64,000 nucleotides of DNA, taken from NCBI GenBank assembly GCA_026874595.1, contig CM049317.1:37730401-37794400 (forward strand), read 5' to 3'. The notes under the pieces are model-generated. The model was not told the origin of the DNA. It saw nothing but the letters and a program-made list of their open reading frames with translations, and did no database searches. Of this stretch, positions 24,088 to 35,840 are shown piece by piece. This stretch comes from Sipunculus nudus. Lineage: Eukaryota; Annelida; Sipuncula; Golfingiida; Sipunculidae. The translations under genes were made by a program, and so were the position numbers. Every line of letters starts with the position of its first letter. Positions within the stretch are counted from its first letter, which is position 1.

Positions 24088-26330
24088 GTAAACTACGGGA
24101 GGCACAAGCAGCAGTACCTGCTCTACATCATCTCAGCCTTGTTATTTCATGGAGTAAACTACGGGAGGCACAAGCGGCAGTACCTGCTCTACATCATCTC
24201 AGCCTTGTTATTTCCCGGAGTAAACTACGGGAGACACAAGCAGCAGTACCTGCACTACATCATCTCAGCCTTGTTGTTTCCCGGAGTAAACTACGGGAGG
24301 CACAAGCAGCAGTACCTGCTCTACATCATCTCAGCCTTGTTATTACCCGGAGTAAACTACGGGAGGCACAAGCAGCAGTACCTGCTCTACATCATCTCAG
24401 CCTTGTTATTTCCCGGAGTAAACTACGGGAGGCACAAGCAGCAGTACCTGCTCTACATCATCTCAGCCTTGTTATTTCCCGGAGTAAACTACGGGAGGCA
24501 CAAGCAGCAGTACCTGCTCTACATCATCTCAGCCTTGTTATTTCCCGGAGTAAACTACGGGAGGCACAAGCAGCAGTACCTGCTCTACATCATCTCAGCC
24601 TTGTTATTTCCCGGAGTAAACTACGGGAGACACAAGCAGCAGTACCTGCTCTACATCATCTCAGCCTTGTTATTTCCCGGAGTAAACTACGGGAGGCACA
24701 AGCAGCAGTACCTGCTCTACATCATCTCAGCCTTGTTATTACCCGGAGTAAACTACGGGAGGCACAAGCAGCAGTACCTGCTCTACATCATCTCAGCCTT
24801 GTTATTACCCGGAGTAAACTACGGGAGGCACAAGCAGCAGTACCTGCTCTACATCATCTCAGCCTTGTTATTTCCCGGAGTAAACTACGGGAGGCACAAG
24901 CAGCAGTACCTGCTCTACATCATCTCAGCCTTGTTATTTCCCGGAGTAAACTACGGGAGGCACAAGCAGCAGTACCTGCTCTACATCATCTCAGCCTTGT
25001 TATTTCCCGGAGTAAACTACGGGAGACACAAGCAGCAGTACCTGCTCTACATCATCTCAGCCTTGTTATTTCCCGGAGTAAACTACGGGAGGCACAAGCA
25101 GCAGTACCTGCTCTACATCATCTCAGCCTTGTTATTTCCGGAGTAAACTACGGGAGGCACAAGCAGCAGTACCTGCTCTACATCATCTCAGCCTTGTTAT
25201 TTCCCGGAGTAAACTACGGGAGGCACAAGCAGCAGTACCTGCTCTACATCATCTCAGCCTTGTTATTTCCCGGAGTAAACTACGGGAGGCACAAGCAGCA
25301 GTACCTGCTCTACATCATCTCAGCCTTGTTATTTCCCGGAGTAAACTACGGGAGGCACAAGCAGCAGTACCTGCTCTACATCATCTCAGCCTTGTTATTT
25401 CCCGGAGTAAACTACGGGAGGCACAAGCAGCAGTACCTGCTCTACATCATCTCAGCCTTGTTATTTCCCGGAGTAAACTACGGGAGGCACAAGCAGCAGT
25501 ACCTGCTCTACATCATCTCAGCCTTGTTATTTCCCGGAGTAAACTACGGGAGGCACAAGCAGCAGTACCCGCTCTACATCATCTCAGCCTTGTTATTACC
25601 CGGAGTAAACTACGGGAGGCACAAGCAGCAGTACCTGCACTACATCATCTCAGCCTTGTTATTTCCCGGAGTAAACTACGGGAGGCACAAGCAGCAGTAC
25701 CTGCTCTACATCATCTCAGCCTTGTTATTTCCCGGAGTAAACTACGGGAGGCACAAGCAGCAGTACCTGCTCTACATCATCTCAGCCTTGTTATTACCCG
25801 GAGTAAACTACGGGAGGCACAAGCAGCAGTACCTGCTCTACATCATCTCAGCCTTGTTATTTCCCGGAGTAAACTACGGGAGGCACAAGCAGCAGTACCT
25901 GCTCTACATCATCTCAGCCTTGTTATTTACAGGAGAAAACTACGGGAGGCACAAGCAGCAGTACCTGCTCTACATCATCTCAGCCTTGTTATTTCCCGGA
26001 GTAAACTACGGGAGGCACAAGCAGCAGTACCTGCTCTACATCATCTCAGCCTTGTTATTTCCCGGAGTAAACTACGGGAGGCACAAGCAGCAGTACCTGC
26101 TCTACATCATCTCAGCCTTGTTATTACCCGGAGTAAACTACGGGAGGCACAAGCAGCAGTACCTGCTCTACATCATCTCAGCCTTGTTATTTACTGGAGT
26201 AAACTACGGGAGGCACAAGCAGCAGTACCTGCTCTACATCATCTCAGCCTTGTTATTTCCCGGAGTAAACTACGGGAGGCACAAGCAGCAGTACCTGCTC
26301 TACATCATCTCAGCCTTGTTATTTACTGGA
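24088..26330 (+). repeat. 66-bp array, 34 units, derived from the acceptor and start of exon 1 of copy C
   Basis: The unit begins GTAAACTACGGGAGGCACAA, continues GCAGCAGTACCTGCTCTACA and TCATCTCAGCCTTGTTATTT, and ends CCCGGA. The array passes directly into the true exon (26331 GTTGACCATGAGCG). It corresponds to the last intron bases (TTATTTACTGGAG), the start codon region (now ACG) and about 15 codons of exon 1. The 22-codon period keeps an open frame (repeat peptide HKQQYLLYIISALLFPGVNY), giving two apparent ORFs of 395 and 406 residues. They are split by one 65-bp unit with a missing C near 25138. These are best read as repeat, not genes. Confidence 0.93.
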
Positions 26331-26337
26331 GTTGACC

Positions 26338-27866
26338 ATGAGCGATCACAAGCCGCTGTACCTGCTCTACATCATCTCAGCATTCACCTTGCTCATCATT
26401 ACCGTAATCTTTAACTTCCTGTCAAGAAGTGAGGCCATATCAACAGGCAAGTATCGTCATCTTCTAAAAAAATCACTCATGGAAGTACTTAAACGCACCA
26501 GAACATTTAATTAATGTACACGTGCCAAAACAAAATATTTGTTTGTGCGCTTGCCCTAACATTTCTTCCCGGAAAACTGAGAACAGCCATTTTTACTCTG
26601 AAAAAATAAAACAAATTAATCCTGACAAAACATTATGGTTTATACATTGCTATAAATAGGAAACACAACGTGTTCATAATTCTCCCGGTAAGCTATAGAG
26701 TCAGACGGAGTTACATGCTAATAAGAACAAATCGCGTGTTTCCCTTATTTGAAAACTGTCATGCAAGTGGAATTTAATGTACAATTAGAACAAAGAAAAT
26801 ACACGCCGCATGTGGGACAAGTTGACTTGCATCACCCCTAGCTGTAATGCAAGTGAATTTTGACGTACAGCTGGAACAAAGGAAAATACGCCTCATGAGG
26901 GACAATTTATGGTTACATGGAATATCTGTGGCAGAAGTATTGACGAAATACTAGATGATAGGCTTAAATGTTGTATAATGCATTAAGATTCAATATTCGA
27001 GATCTTCAATAAAACAAATTTTATGTTTTTCAGGTTTATTTCTGAACAGAACCGGCGCGGTGTCAAACAAATATAACACAGAGATCACGCCTGCTGGATG
27101 GACCTTCTCTATCTGGGGGTTCATCTACGCCTACCAAGCCACATTCATTGCCTACGCATTGTCTACGGTCTGTAGACGAGGTCCCAACCACGGCTACCTG
27201 TACTACGACCCCATGATCAACCCGCCAGCAATATACGTCACGTACTCCGTCAACATGGCGTGCAATATTGCATGGCTGTTCTACTGGGATCGGGAACAGA
27301 TGATAATGGCCCTGGGTCTCCTTTTCTCCATTTCACTTACTTTGTTCGTCTGTCTTTTTTTGTCTATGCGCGCTGATGCACGTTTCGCCCCTCGTCTGGT
27401 TGCTGCTGGGTTCCGTCGCGAGCTCTGGCTGGTCCGAGGAATTGTTCAAAACGGCCTTGCGATGTACGCCACGTGGGTTACCATAGCGACGTTGCTGAAT
27501 TTGAACATTGTGTTGGTGTATAGGGCGGGGATGTCTCTGGAAGACGGGGGTATGGTAACACTTAGGGTACTGACAGTTGCCTTACTTATATACGGACTGG
27601 TCGATAACTTTCCATTAAACAAATTCACCTGTTACACGGTGACGCCCTACATGGTAATTATAATGGCGCTTACCGGGATCTTCTTCAGAAAATGGGATCA
27701 CACTAAAATTAGCCCCAACTTCACATTCGTTTCCATTTTGCTAGGTTTTTCAAGCATCTTAGCTCTCATCAAACTGATGCGCTCAATGTGGTGGTTAATA
27801 ACGTCATCTCACGCCGGTAATAGGCACCTTGATATATACGCAACAAATTCACATTCAGAGAGTTAA
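26338..27866 (+). CDS. Copy C: TspO/MBR-like multi-pass membrane protein, intact, 313 aa, GC-AG intron
   Basis: Exon 1 is 26338-26446 (109 nt, MSDHKPLYLLYIISAF...). Exon 2 is 27034-27866 after 'TTATGTTTTTCAG'. The join is phase 1 in a Gly codon and the protein is 313 residues. The donor reads ACAG|GCAAGTAT, which is a GC donor with an otherwise strong consensus, where B and D have GTAAGT. Family marks are N-R-T, '[19 protein letters not shown]', 'CRRGPNHGYLYYDP', 'NIAWLFYWDREQ' and 'YATWVTIATLLNLNIVL'. The C-terminal third ('GLVDNFPLNKFTCYTVTPY', 'FFRKWDHTKISPN') has drifted most from B and D, and the tail is a little longer. The ATG sits at the right edge of a 34-unit array made from this exon's own 5' end, so correct start choice depends on seeing that the array is repeat. 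A (TA)n tract follows about 50 bases after the stop. Confidence 0.87.
26447..27033 (+). other. GC-AG intron of copy C with a 65-bp direct repeat
   Basis: The intron starts GCAAGTATCG and ends TTTTTCAG. Inside, 26761-26825 and 26847-26910 are imperfect copies (ATGCAAGTG.AATTT...GTACA...GAACAAAG.AAAATAC...GGGACAA). Confidence 0.75.
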
Positions 27867-27909
27867 GACCATGCATGCTTGTTTCGTTATTTATGTATGT
27901 AGGTATGTT

Positions 27910-27953
<44 letters not shown>

Positions 27954-30900
27954 AATAATATATATAATTTGCCTTTCGCAACATAGATGAAAGCGGTTTT
28001 CTGTTTTATTTCATTTTGGTATGATCCTTATATAATCTGTGAATCAATGTTATCTTGTACATTAATTGAAGCTTGTCCTGTTTCTCAACTTACGTATATG
28101 TTAATGTCTATGAATATATAAGAAGTCCCATTCTGCATAGATACATAGATTCATTGGCATGATTTGAGGAAATCATTCACATAAGCGTGTAAAGATGAAG
28201 AGTTGAATGAACAAAGGCAGACCGAAGGATCACAAAACACAAGATAGCGGATAGGATGAGACAAGTTACATAAAACACAAACTGGTCAGCACCAGCCTGT
28301 ACACAAGGTGTGTTATGTTTTTTTTTATGATGCTATTCTTACGACTGATACCCAGCCCTCTTACTGCCAGCCAAGCAGACTCAGGCGCGGATCCAGGATT
28401 TTTTTGCAGTGAGGGGTCAACGGGCATCATGCATAAAAATTGTCTAAAAAAAGGTTGTTGGTTAAGAGCAAAAAATTTTTATTTTATTCAGTTTTTCGCA
28501 TTTTTTTAATATTCATCATACAAAGGATATGATATTAATGTTTAGCCTATCGGTCAGGGAAAATAGCATTTTGTAGGGAATGTAGAAAACCTTATCCTAT
28601 GATCTTTAAAGGCCTATTCTCCATGAAATAGAGAACAATTTTTCGATCGCCTCCTGTATAATCTTGAGAGAGAAGGGTAACCAGAGTCGAAACCTCGGTT
28701 AAGGTTAACGAATAGCAAGTAGCGTAAACCCCAGCGACCTCTTGTGGTGATTCATTAACATATTTTTTTTTTTCATCATGCCTTCTTCCCCATGTTATAC
28801 ATAACATACGGTCGTATATACTGCAGGCTGACATCTTGGACAAAGCGCCAAACAGCTGTAACGAACACATTTACAGGTAAAATACAAGTATGTTCACTGA
28901 CGTAAGAAAGCTTAAGGATTCAAAGCTAACCTGTGATATCTCTGCATGGTCACAAACATTATTGTTCATACTTTAACTTCTCTTATGGTATATGTTCAAT
29001 ACTTGTACACAAGCTGATCACAGTTAAATGACTGCTGAGAGCTAAAAATAAAGCAACACCCTTATATAATCATATCAATTTCATGCTGTTTGCCTACAAA
29101 AAATGATCCTACATTCTACTTTTACCAAGAAATGTGGGCCTAATAAGGTGAAAATGCAAAACACAACTTGAAGAATAAAACAAACTGCATAAACAAAGGA
29201 CTTAAATTAAGGGTCTCGGGAGTGTGCATAAATATGTTCCTGCATATGTGCTATTCCGTTTGTGTGATAACGGTCATCAAGTCTGTAAATCCTATTTTTA
29301 TTGCCGCGGCCGAATAGACAATAATACAAAGACAGTTATTATCTTTTTAAAGTAACAAATATTCATAGAAAGAAAGAAAGTTGTTGAAATTGGTGAACTT
29401 TTGTAAAGAAAGAACAAAAGCTTAGCAAGACATTGTCTGTAATGAACATATAGATACATAATGTGATATAATAATATATACTTATTTTCAATTTTAAAAT
29501 TTCCATTCACCTAAAGAAAAACTATTTTTGTTGTATTTGTTGAAATTTTGTGAAGAAAGAAAAAAAGCTTAGCAAGATATTGTTCGTAATGTAAATGTTA
29601 AGAGTGTCAGACTTTGAACATTTCTAAAATAAATCTAAACAGTAAAGTATTTTCAACAATTATTTAAACCTGAAATGGCAAATATAATTCAACGACTATT
29701 TTCATTTCTAATATTCTTGTGTTTAAGTACTTAAATTACCTCAGGTCAAACTATCTTTATTATATTTCAATTCAAACTGGCACCAGTTTGAACTTAATTG
29801 ATGCAAAAATATTTTCTCTACCAAAGACCTGTATCATGGAATTCATTATCAAAAGCTTCACACAAAACAGATGCTGTTACAGATGCTGTTTTGACAGATG
29901 TAATAGTAAATCCATTTGTTTTTTTGTTTTTTTTTTGTTCTGACCATCTTTTACTTTAAATATTACAATTAAGTAACAACTCTGTACACTTATTGAGGCA
30001 TGTATTTTTCTGTTGTTTAAATAATACATTATATATATATCGATATACTAGCTGATAAACCTGGTATACCGGGCTTTTTACCGAGGTTTGGGAGATATAT
30101 TTACTGAGATATTGAATGTTGGCTCATTTTTATTATAAAAGTTAATAGAAAATATAGATTTTTAGTGGGATACTCTCGGAATACGATATGTACAAATATT
30201 TTTTACATTTATTTTTTGGCGCTGTGCTCGTGGCAAAAATCATACCTTGGTATGTTTACCTTGAAGACCTGGTCAGTGATGGTTTACATTGCGAGACGCG
30301 GAGGCATACAGTGTTTCGTTGATATTTGACTGGTTTCTATCGTTGGACGTATAAAATATAGGTTGATGTGAGGAACACATGAAAGATTAATTTAATGTTC
30401 GTTACAAGGAAACTGTTCCTGAAGCAGGAAACAGAAATATGCATACATCGTAAGTAGCAGAAGTGGACCCAGCGGGACTCTATGTAGAGGGTCCGTATCC
30501 CATTTTCAACCACCGCCACCTTTTTTTCATCGTATCAGACAAATTTTGAGGCCTGAAACCCCCGCCACCACCCAACCCCAGGCCTGTTGATATTGGGACC
30601 TTGAATTAGGTTTTGTCATTATTCCTCCTAGGTTCAACTCTCCATTTCATAAAGCGAGAAACATGTGTTTTTCTCTTTTACTGACCACGCACGTGGGTCA
30701 AATCCCATTGAAAGCAAGCGTTATTCATATCAACAATAGTCCTTAGTGTTAGAGGTTAAATGACCACGATGCACGCATTCCGGTGATTGCCGAAGGCAGT
30801 TCGGCTGTGCTCGGTAAAAAAAAAAACGGAAAAATCACTCAACATTATATGTACATTAAAAATTATTTATTTTCATATCGCCTATGTCACTGCGGGGATA

Positions 30901-31236
30901 ATAACCTTTCAAATGATGTATGGCACAATATTGTACACAACGCGGTTTTAGAGAACATTGCGAACAAACGTGAACCGAATTCGTTTTATAAATATTAGAT
31001 AAGTGCCCCAAGGTTAACATAATTAACAACTTGAATTTGATGTCATACAAAATTAATAATACTACTCATAATAATAATGCAAAAACTAACAGTAATGTTA
31101 TGTTTAAAGTTGGAGATAATTTTACTGTAACTTGTGTTCAAACAAGTTAAACATGCTTGCTTCCTATTAGGCTTTGTGTTAGATATTTATAATCTGAATA
31201 ATAATTATATATATACATATATATATATATATAAAA

Positions 31237-31283
<47 letters not shown>

Positions 31284-32200
31284 AACATTTTTTCTGCAGT
31301 TTAAATATATACTTACGGGTCGATGAGCTTTTAATAATTTCAGAAATAAAGAATGTAGCGAATTAGGTGTGACCATGACCATATATAAACATTCTTAAAA
31401 ATGCAATCAGCCCCTTCCCAGCTTTGGGGCTGCGCCCCCTCTATTTTCAAATCCAGGATAAGCCACTGAATGATCCGACCACCATAAAAGGATTACAAAA
31501 GCAAAATTCTGCAAACAGATATAACGAATGATGTGTACATTTTCAAGATTTTCAAGATCTCTACACATGCTCTTGTTTAGACTTATAGAAACTGAATAAT
31601 AATCATTTTCTTCCTTCACAAGTAAACTGACAGTAATCAACAAACTGATAAGACCAAATCAATACCCAGTGTGAGAACCGAGGAAAACTGACCAGCTGAC
31701 GACAAGAATAACTATCAGCCAGGCTAAAAAAAAATGCATGATGACAGGCATATATTCCAGGATAATGCATCCACTTTCACACCATGCATGCCTGCATAAT
31801 ATGTGTTACGGTCCTCATTCACACTGCCAATCTGACTTGACGGACAGCAACACAAAAATTCAGACACGTATCCTAACAGGTAACAAAGAAGACGTTATAT
31901 GTGTTCCAAAGGTGCTCTATTAATCATACTCCGGGTTTATATACAATATATACAATAACAGACAATATTATAGGATTAATACATAATTAAAATTAAAGAA
32001 AGTCTCTGGGATGCCCTGTAACATAAATACTTACCTGAAGTCCAGTCCAATTCGACGATCACTAAAGGTTCATGGTGAATCCCAGTTCACAGTTCGGTAT
32101 TACAACGAAAGTCCAGTTCAACACTTAACCAAAGTTCAAGGTGGCTCACAAACGTTCATGGCAGGTCCGCCGATGGATCATGATGTTTAGTCCACATGTT
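27867..32200. other. Intergenic, mostly AT-rich, no supported gene
   Basis: Contains (TA)n at 27916-27950 and 31206-31280 and a repeat end CAGGCGCGGATCCAGGATTT at 28382. The minus-strand sequence near 31380-31460 reads as the common 'CCAGGATTTGAAAATAG...GGGGGCGC' transposon terminus. A ~70-bp direct repeat (AGCTTAGCAAGA.ATTGT) occurs at 29420 and 29570. No ORF here has recognisable domains. Confidence 0.5.
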
Positions 32201-32204
32201 GCCT

Positions 32205-33190
32205 TTCCATGAGCGCGACGCGTTCACCGAAGGGTTTGTCAAAATTTGGAGACAGCAATACAGGTGCACTTTGTAATATTGCTTTGGCTCTTTCAAAAGC
32301 TCGTTCATATTTTTCACTCCAGTGAAATTCTTTGTTCTTTTTCAGTAAGTCTCTTAATGGACTTACTACCTCTGCAAAAATCTGGCAATCTTTCTATAAT
32401 AAGCGGACATTCTTGAGAATCGCGTAAGTTCCTTTCGGTTTGCAGGAACTCAAACAGTCACTTTACTGGTTATAGGTTTAACACAATCTTGGCCTACCTA
32501 GTGCCCTAGATAAATCACTGTGGCATGAAAAAAAGTAACGGTTCACTGTTAGTGTTGCTTCCAACCTTTCAAAGGGGTGTAACAGACTGCTTATGTTCCT
32601 CCCATGATTAGTTGTACACAATGACATAATCAATGTAACAACTGATATTTTCTAACCCAGACAATACACAATTCATTAACCTCATAAAGCAGGATCGTGC
32701 GTTTAAAATTTTTCATTCCGAAGGGCATAACTTTGTACTGGTACAATCCATTTGGCGATTATTTGTTTAAGCAGTTGTTTAGCCCGTTTGGTTAGAGGCA
32801 CCTGCCAATATTCAATACCCTTTTATCAAATCAAACCTGCTAATGTATGTAGCAGAACCAATCTTATCAATGCAATCTTCTACCCAAGGCAAAGGATAAG
32901 TATATGTTCTTGTTACATTGTTTACTTTTAGGTAATCCGTACAAAACATGTAGGTGATATCAGGCTTTTTAACCAGCAGACATGGGGAACTCCAGGCACT
33001 ATAGTATACAACTATTGTCAATGATGTCATTCTCTATCATATACTGGATTTCTTTGTTAATTGCTTGTAACTCTTGAGGACGAGCCTTATATGGTGCCTG
33101 TTTAATGGAGGATGCATCTCCCACTTCTACATCATGCTGAAGTAAGTTTATTTTGCTTAACACATCAGGAAACAGGGGATTATAATTTAG
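32205..33190 (-). pseudogene. Decayed Ty3/gypsy-type pol fragment (reverse transcriptase to RNase H start)
   Basis: On the minus strand the piece 33030-32812 reads as the reverse transcriptase fingers and palm start, with 'SSPCLLVKKPD', 'FCTDYLKVN' and 'FDLIKGY'. Upstream bases to about 33125 continue the usual N-terminal part ('ENDII'). Downstream, in shifted frames, come pieces typical of the connection domain ('YRKIARF', 'LRDLLKKN', 'FHWSEKYERAFERAKAIL', 'SAPVLLSPNFDKPF'). Several stops and frameshifts break it, and no LTR, integrase or gag was recognised. It is an inactive fossil. Confidence 0.8.
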
Positions 33191-33373
33191 TAAACAACAT
33201 CAACAGTATGATGGTTTGGTTGCTTGGTTGCTTACTACAAACAAAAACACAATGTTCAAACGAGTGCAATTTCTTATGGGTCCAAAACACACAAAAATCA
33301 CCAAAATTGTAGGAGGAGCTGCCAATTTTGGCTTGTGGTTTACTTGTTCAATTTTACACTTATACCCATGTTC

Positions 33374-33555
33374 CGGGAGTATCTGTCCAGGCTTTGCTGC
33401 TATAATCCGTTTAGGGGGGGGGGGGGGGGGGGGGTAGGACGTAGCCTAGGCGTTGCTGCTATAATCCGTTTAGGGGGGGGGGGTAGGACGTAGCCTAGGC
33501 GTTGCTGCTATAATCCGTTTAGGGGGGGGGGGGGGTAGGGCGTAGCCTAGGCGTT
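33374..33555. repeat. Three-fold ~50-60-bp repeat with poly-G runs at a SINE head
   Basis: GCTGCTATAATCCGTTTAGG, then a G-run of variable length and GTAGG(A/G)CGTAGCCTAGGC, occurs three times. The last copy runs into the SINE body. The related phrase GTATCTGCCAAGGCTTTGCT recurs at 33807, beyond the SINE. Confidence 0.85.
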
Positions 33556-33735
33556 GGACTTCGGAGCTGAAGGTGCCTGGTTCGAACCCCGCCGCTGCCT
33601 CCATGGCATAATGATGAAATCCCGTCATAGAACCTGAGAGATTCGCTCTAATGTCTTAACGAAAGGTTATGACTTCTGGATTATTCCTAATCGCATATAT
33701 ATAAAACCTGACACCCAGAAGGCTTAATAATAACA
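33536..33735 (+). mobile_element. tRNA-derived SINE-like element
   Basis: Box A-like CGTAGCCTAGGCGTTGG (33541-33557) and a perfect box B GGTTCGAACCC (33579-33589) are spaced about 40 bp apart, as in tRNA promoters. They are followed by an unrelated body ('CATAATGATGAAATCCCGTC...'). The right end is uncertain. The sequence does not fold convincingly as a whole functional tRNA, so SINE is preferred. Confidence 0.6.
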
Positions 33736-33849
33736 TATCATTCTTATTAAATCCTCATTCAATAGGCCTAGGACCTATCCTTATAATACATAAATACAAA
33801 TGCGGAAGTATCTGCCAAGGCTTTGCTGCAAAAAGCCGCTATAGTGTTA

Positions 33850-34200
33850 ACAAACAGACGACAGAAAGACGCCGGTGAGCTGACAAACAGACGGACACCA
33901 GTGTTCACAAACAGACGACAGACGGACGCCGGTAAAGCGTGTCCCATAAAGGTGCCGGGTCAACAGCTAGGATCACATCCGGCACGATCCGGCGTGTGAA
34001 CCATGTAGCCCCCGTGATGGTCCGCGACGATCCCTGTTGGTCCTGATACGTCCGGGAAGGTCCTTGGGGTTCCGGGAGGCCAGTTTTGGGATGTTCAAAA
34101 CTGCCGTGTTTGTCCGTGACTGTCCGGGGAGATGTGTAGGGACCCGGCACTTTCCGGGACTGCCGTGTTCATCCGTGCTGGTATGGGACTGGGGCTTAAG
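33850..34200. other. GC-richer patch with degenerate GTCCG repeats
   Basis: Imperfect short repeats (ACAGACGACAGA.GACGCCGGT; GTCCGGGAAGGTCCTTGGGG; GTCCGTGACTGTCCGGGGA) occur in a locally GC-rich stretch. The 81-residue minus ORF here follows the repeats and is not supported. Confidence 0.5.
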
Positions 34201-35840
34201 CTAGTAAAGACGTGGGCAACTACAGGTTATTCAGCAAAGCCAAAGGTTATGTCTACGTAAACCGAAATAACCCTGTTATCTAGATCCTCGCAAAAGCAGA
34301 GTCCTTACCCGGTCAGCGTCCAGGTAGCTCCCTGGGAATCGATGCAGCAAGTCGTTGGGTAATCGTTCTGACATACAAACCAACAATCGAACAAACAGAC
34401 AGGGTAAAATAAAATCCCAAACAAGGTGTTGGTGCATATACGCGGCGTAGTCCATACATACTCAACGGGACAATCCAGCGATATCACATGAAGAGACTCG
34501 TGCGGTCGGGTCACCACGCCCTTGGTTCATGGACTCTTTGTCAATGTCCATGATGGCTTCCCCCTCTTTCATGGCCCGCGGGTTCCACTCGTAATTACTT
34601 TATTGATCACGCTAGGTAACGCTTCAGTGTGTCACTTTAAGGAAGATTGCAAAGTATCCTTACGACATTATATACAAACAAAATTAAAAATTTTCGTGAT
34701 ACATACCTGTACTACCACCCAGGGTTCTCAACATTTACCTTTAACAGAAAATCCCGTGCCAATACACTGATGCTGTGAACTTTAAGATTGTTCAGCCAAA
34801 TACCAAAACTTTTGATCCGGGTTAACTTAGGAAAAAAGGCAAAATAGAATTAACTGAATATAAATTACGTATCTCGTTTGAAATTCTAACCATGCATACG
34901 TGGGGAGGTCATATATTCAATGCGGTCACGCTTCAATGCTTTGATCATATTGAGATGACATGAACCGCGACCCGGGTGTACATACGCCTGACCAACGTCT
35001 GCTTACACCGAGTCGCATGGCAGGCCATGTGAGCGAGCTGAAGTATAACATCCACCCTGACTAGTGATTGTCCACACGTTTTCAGTCATGGGGTTTTTTG
35101 TTTGCATGTGGCTTTATGCATAATGAACCCCGTCAGCGATATTTGGTTATGAAAGTAATGTCAATATATGTATATACTTCTCTGTCACGCGCCAGCAGTT
35201 GAACTGAGCTTTGGGCCACTATATATTGCCGTTGGAAGAGGTTTCGCACCATACCTGGTTAAGGCGAATAATCACGAACTCTGTCTGACAAAGCCTCTTG
35301 GCGTACGAACTGACTACTGCACAGGTTGTTTGCAGGGAGAACCATCTAGAAACCTGACTGCTCCGGGTCCGTTACGTTGTAACATCAGCTTCTGTCTTCT
35401 TTAAAGTAAGTGCTTAAAATACAGTTTTTGTTATTGTCCTTCTCATTCTCTGGTTATTTGGCAAACATCACCCGGCCCGTTCAGCTCTCAGTATAAAGAC
35501 GTGAACAATATCTGGTGTGATAGTATGAAAGACATTCGACTACATTACATCCATAAGAACGACGTGAAGAGTGAAGTGAGAACATATTGCAGTCAAATTA
35601 TGCTCAGTACGCCTAGCCTCGTGGTCTCCCATAGCACCATACCTTGCGGTTAGTCACCATTAATATATGATATTTAGAGAATGTCAGGGGGGACCTACAA
35701 ATTATGTAAACATGCAGATTGGTATTTTTCATTTAAGTCTTGTCTTATTTCACCGTATACACAATTAAAATCAAGGATCTTACCCTTTTAAGCACTAAGA
35801 ATGGTAAACATGTCTTCTCTCTTTATGATGATAAACTTAT

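Noticed and set aside
24088-26330. CRISPR array
   Set aside because: Units are contiguous with no unique spacers, and the gene structure around is eukaryotic.
23959-26414. Two long ORFs (395 and 406 residues) as protein-coding genes
   Set aside because: They are frames through a 66-bp satellite. The second starts at TTG, a one-base loss separates them, and neither joins the real exon in frame.
33536-33610. A functional tRNA gene
   Set aside because: Boxes A and B are present, but the acceptor stem does not pair convincingly and the sequence continues into a SINE-like body after a repeated G-rich lead.
35168-35404. 78-residue ORF as a gene or 5' exon of copy D
   Set aside because: AAA|GTAAGT near its end looks like a donor, but there is no recognisable domain and it is 5 kb and a satellite away from copy D.
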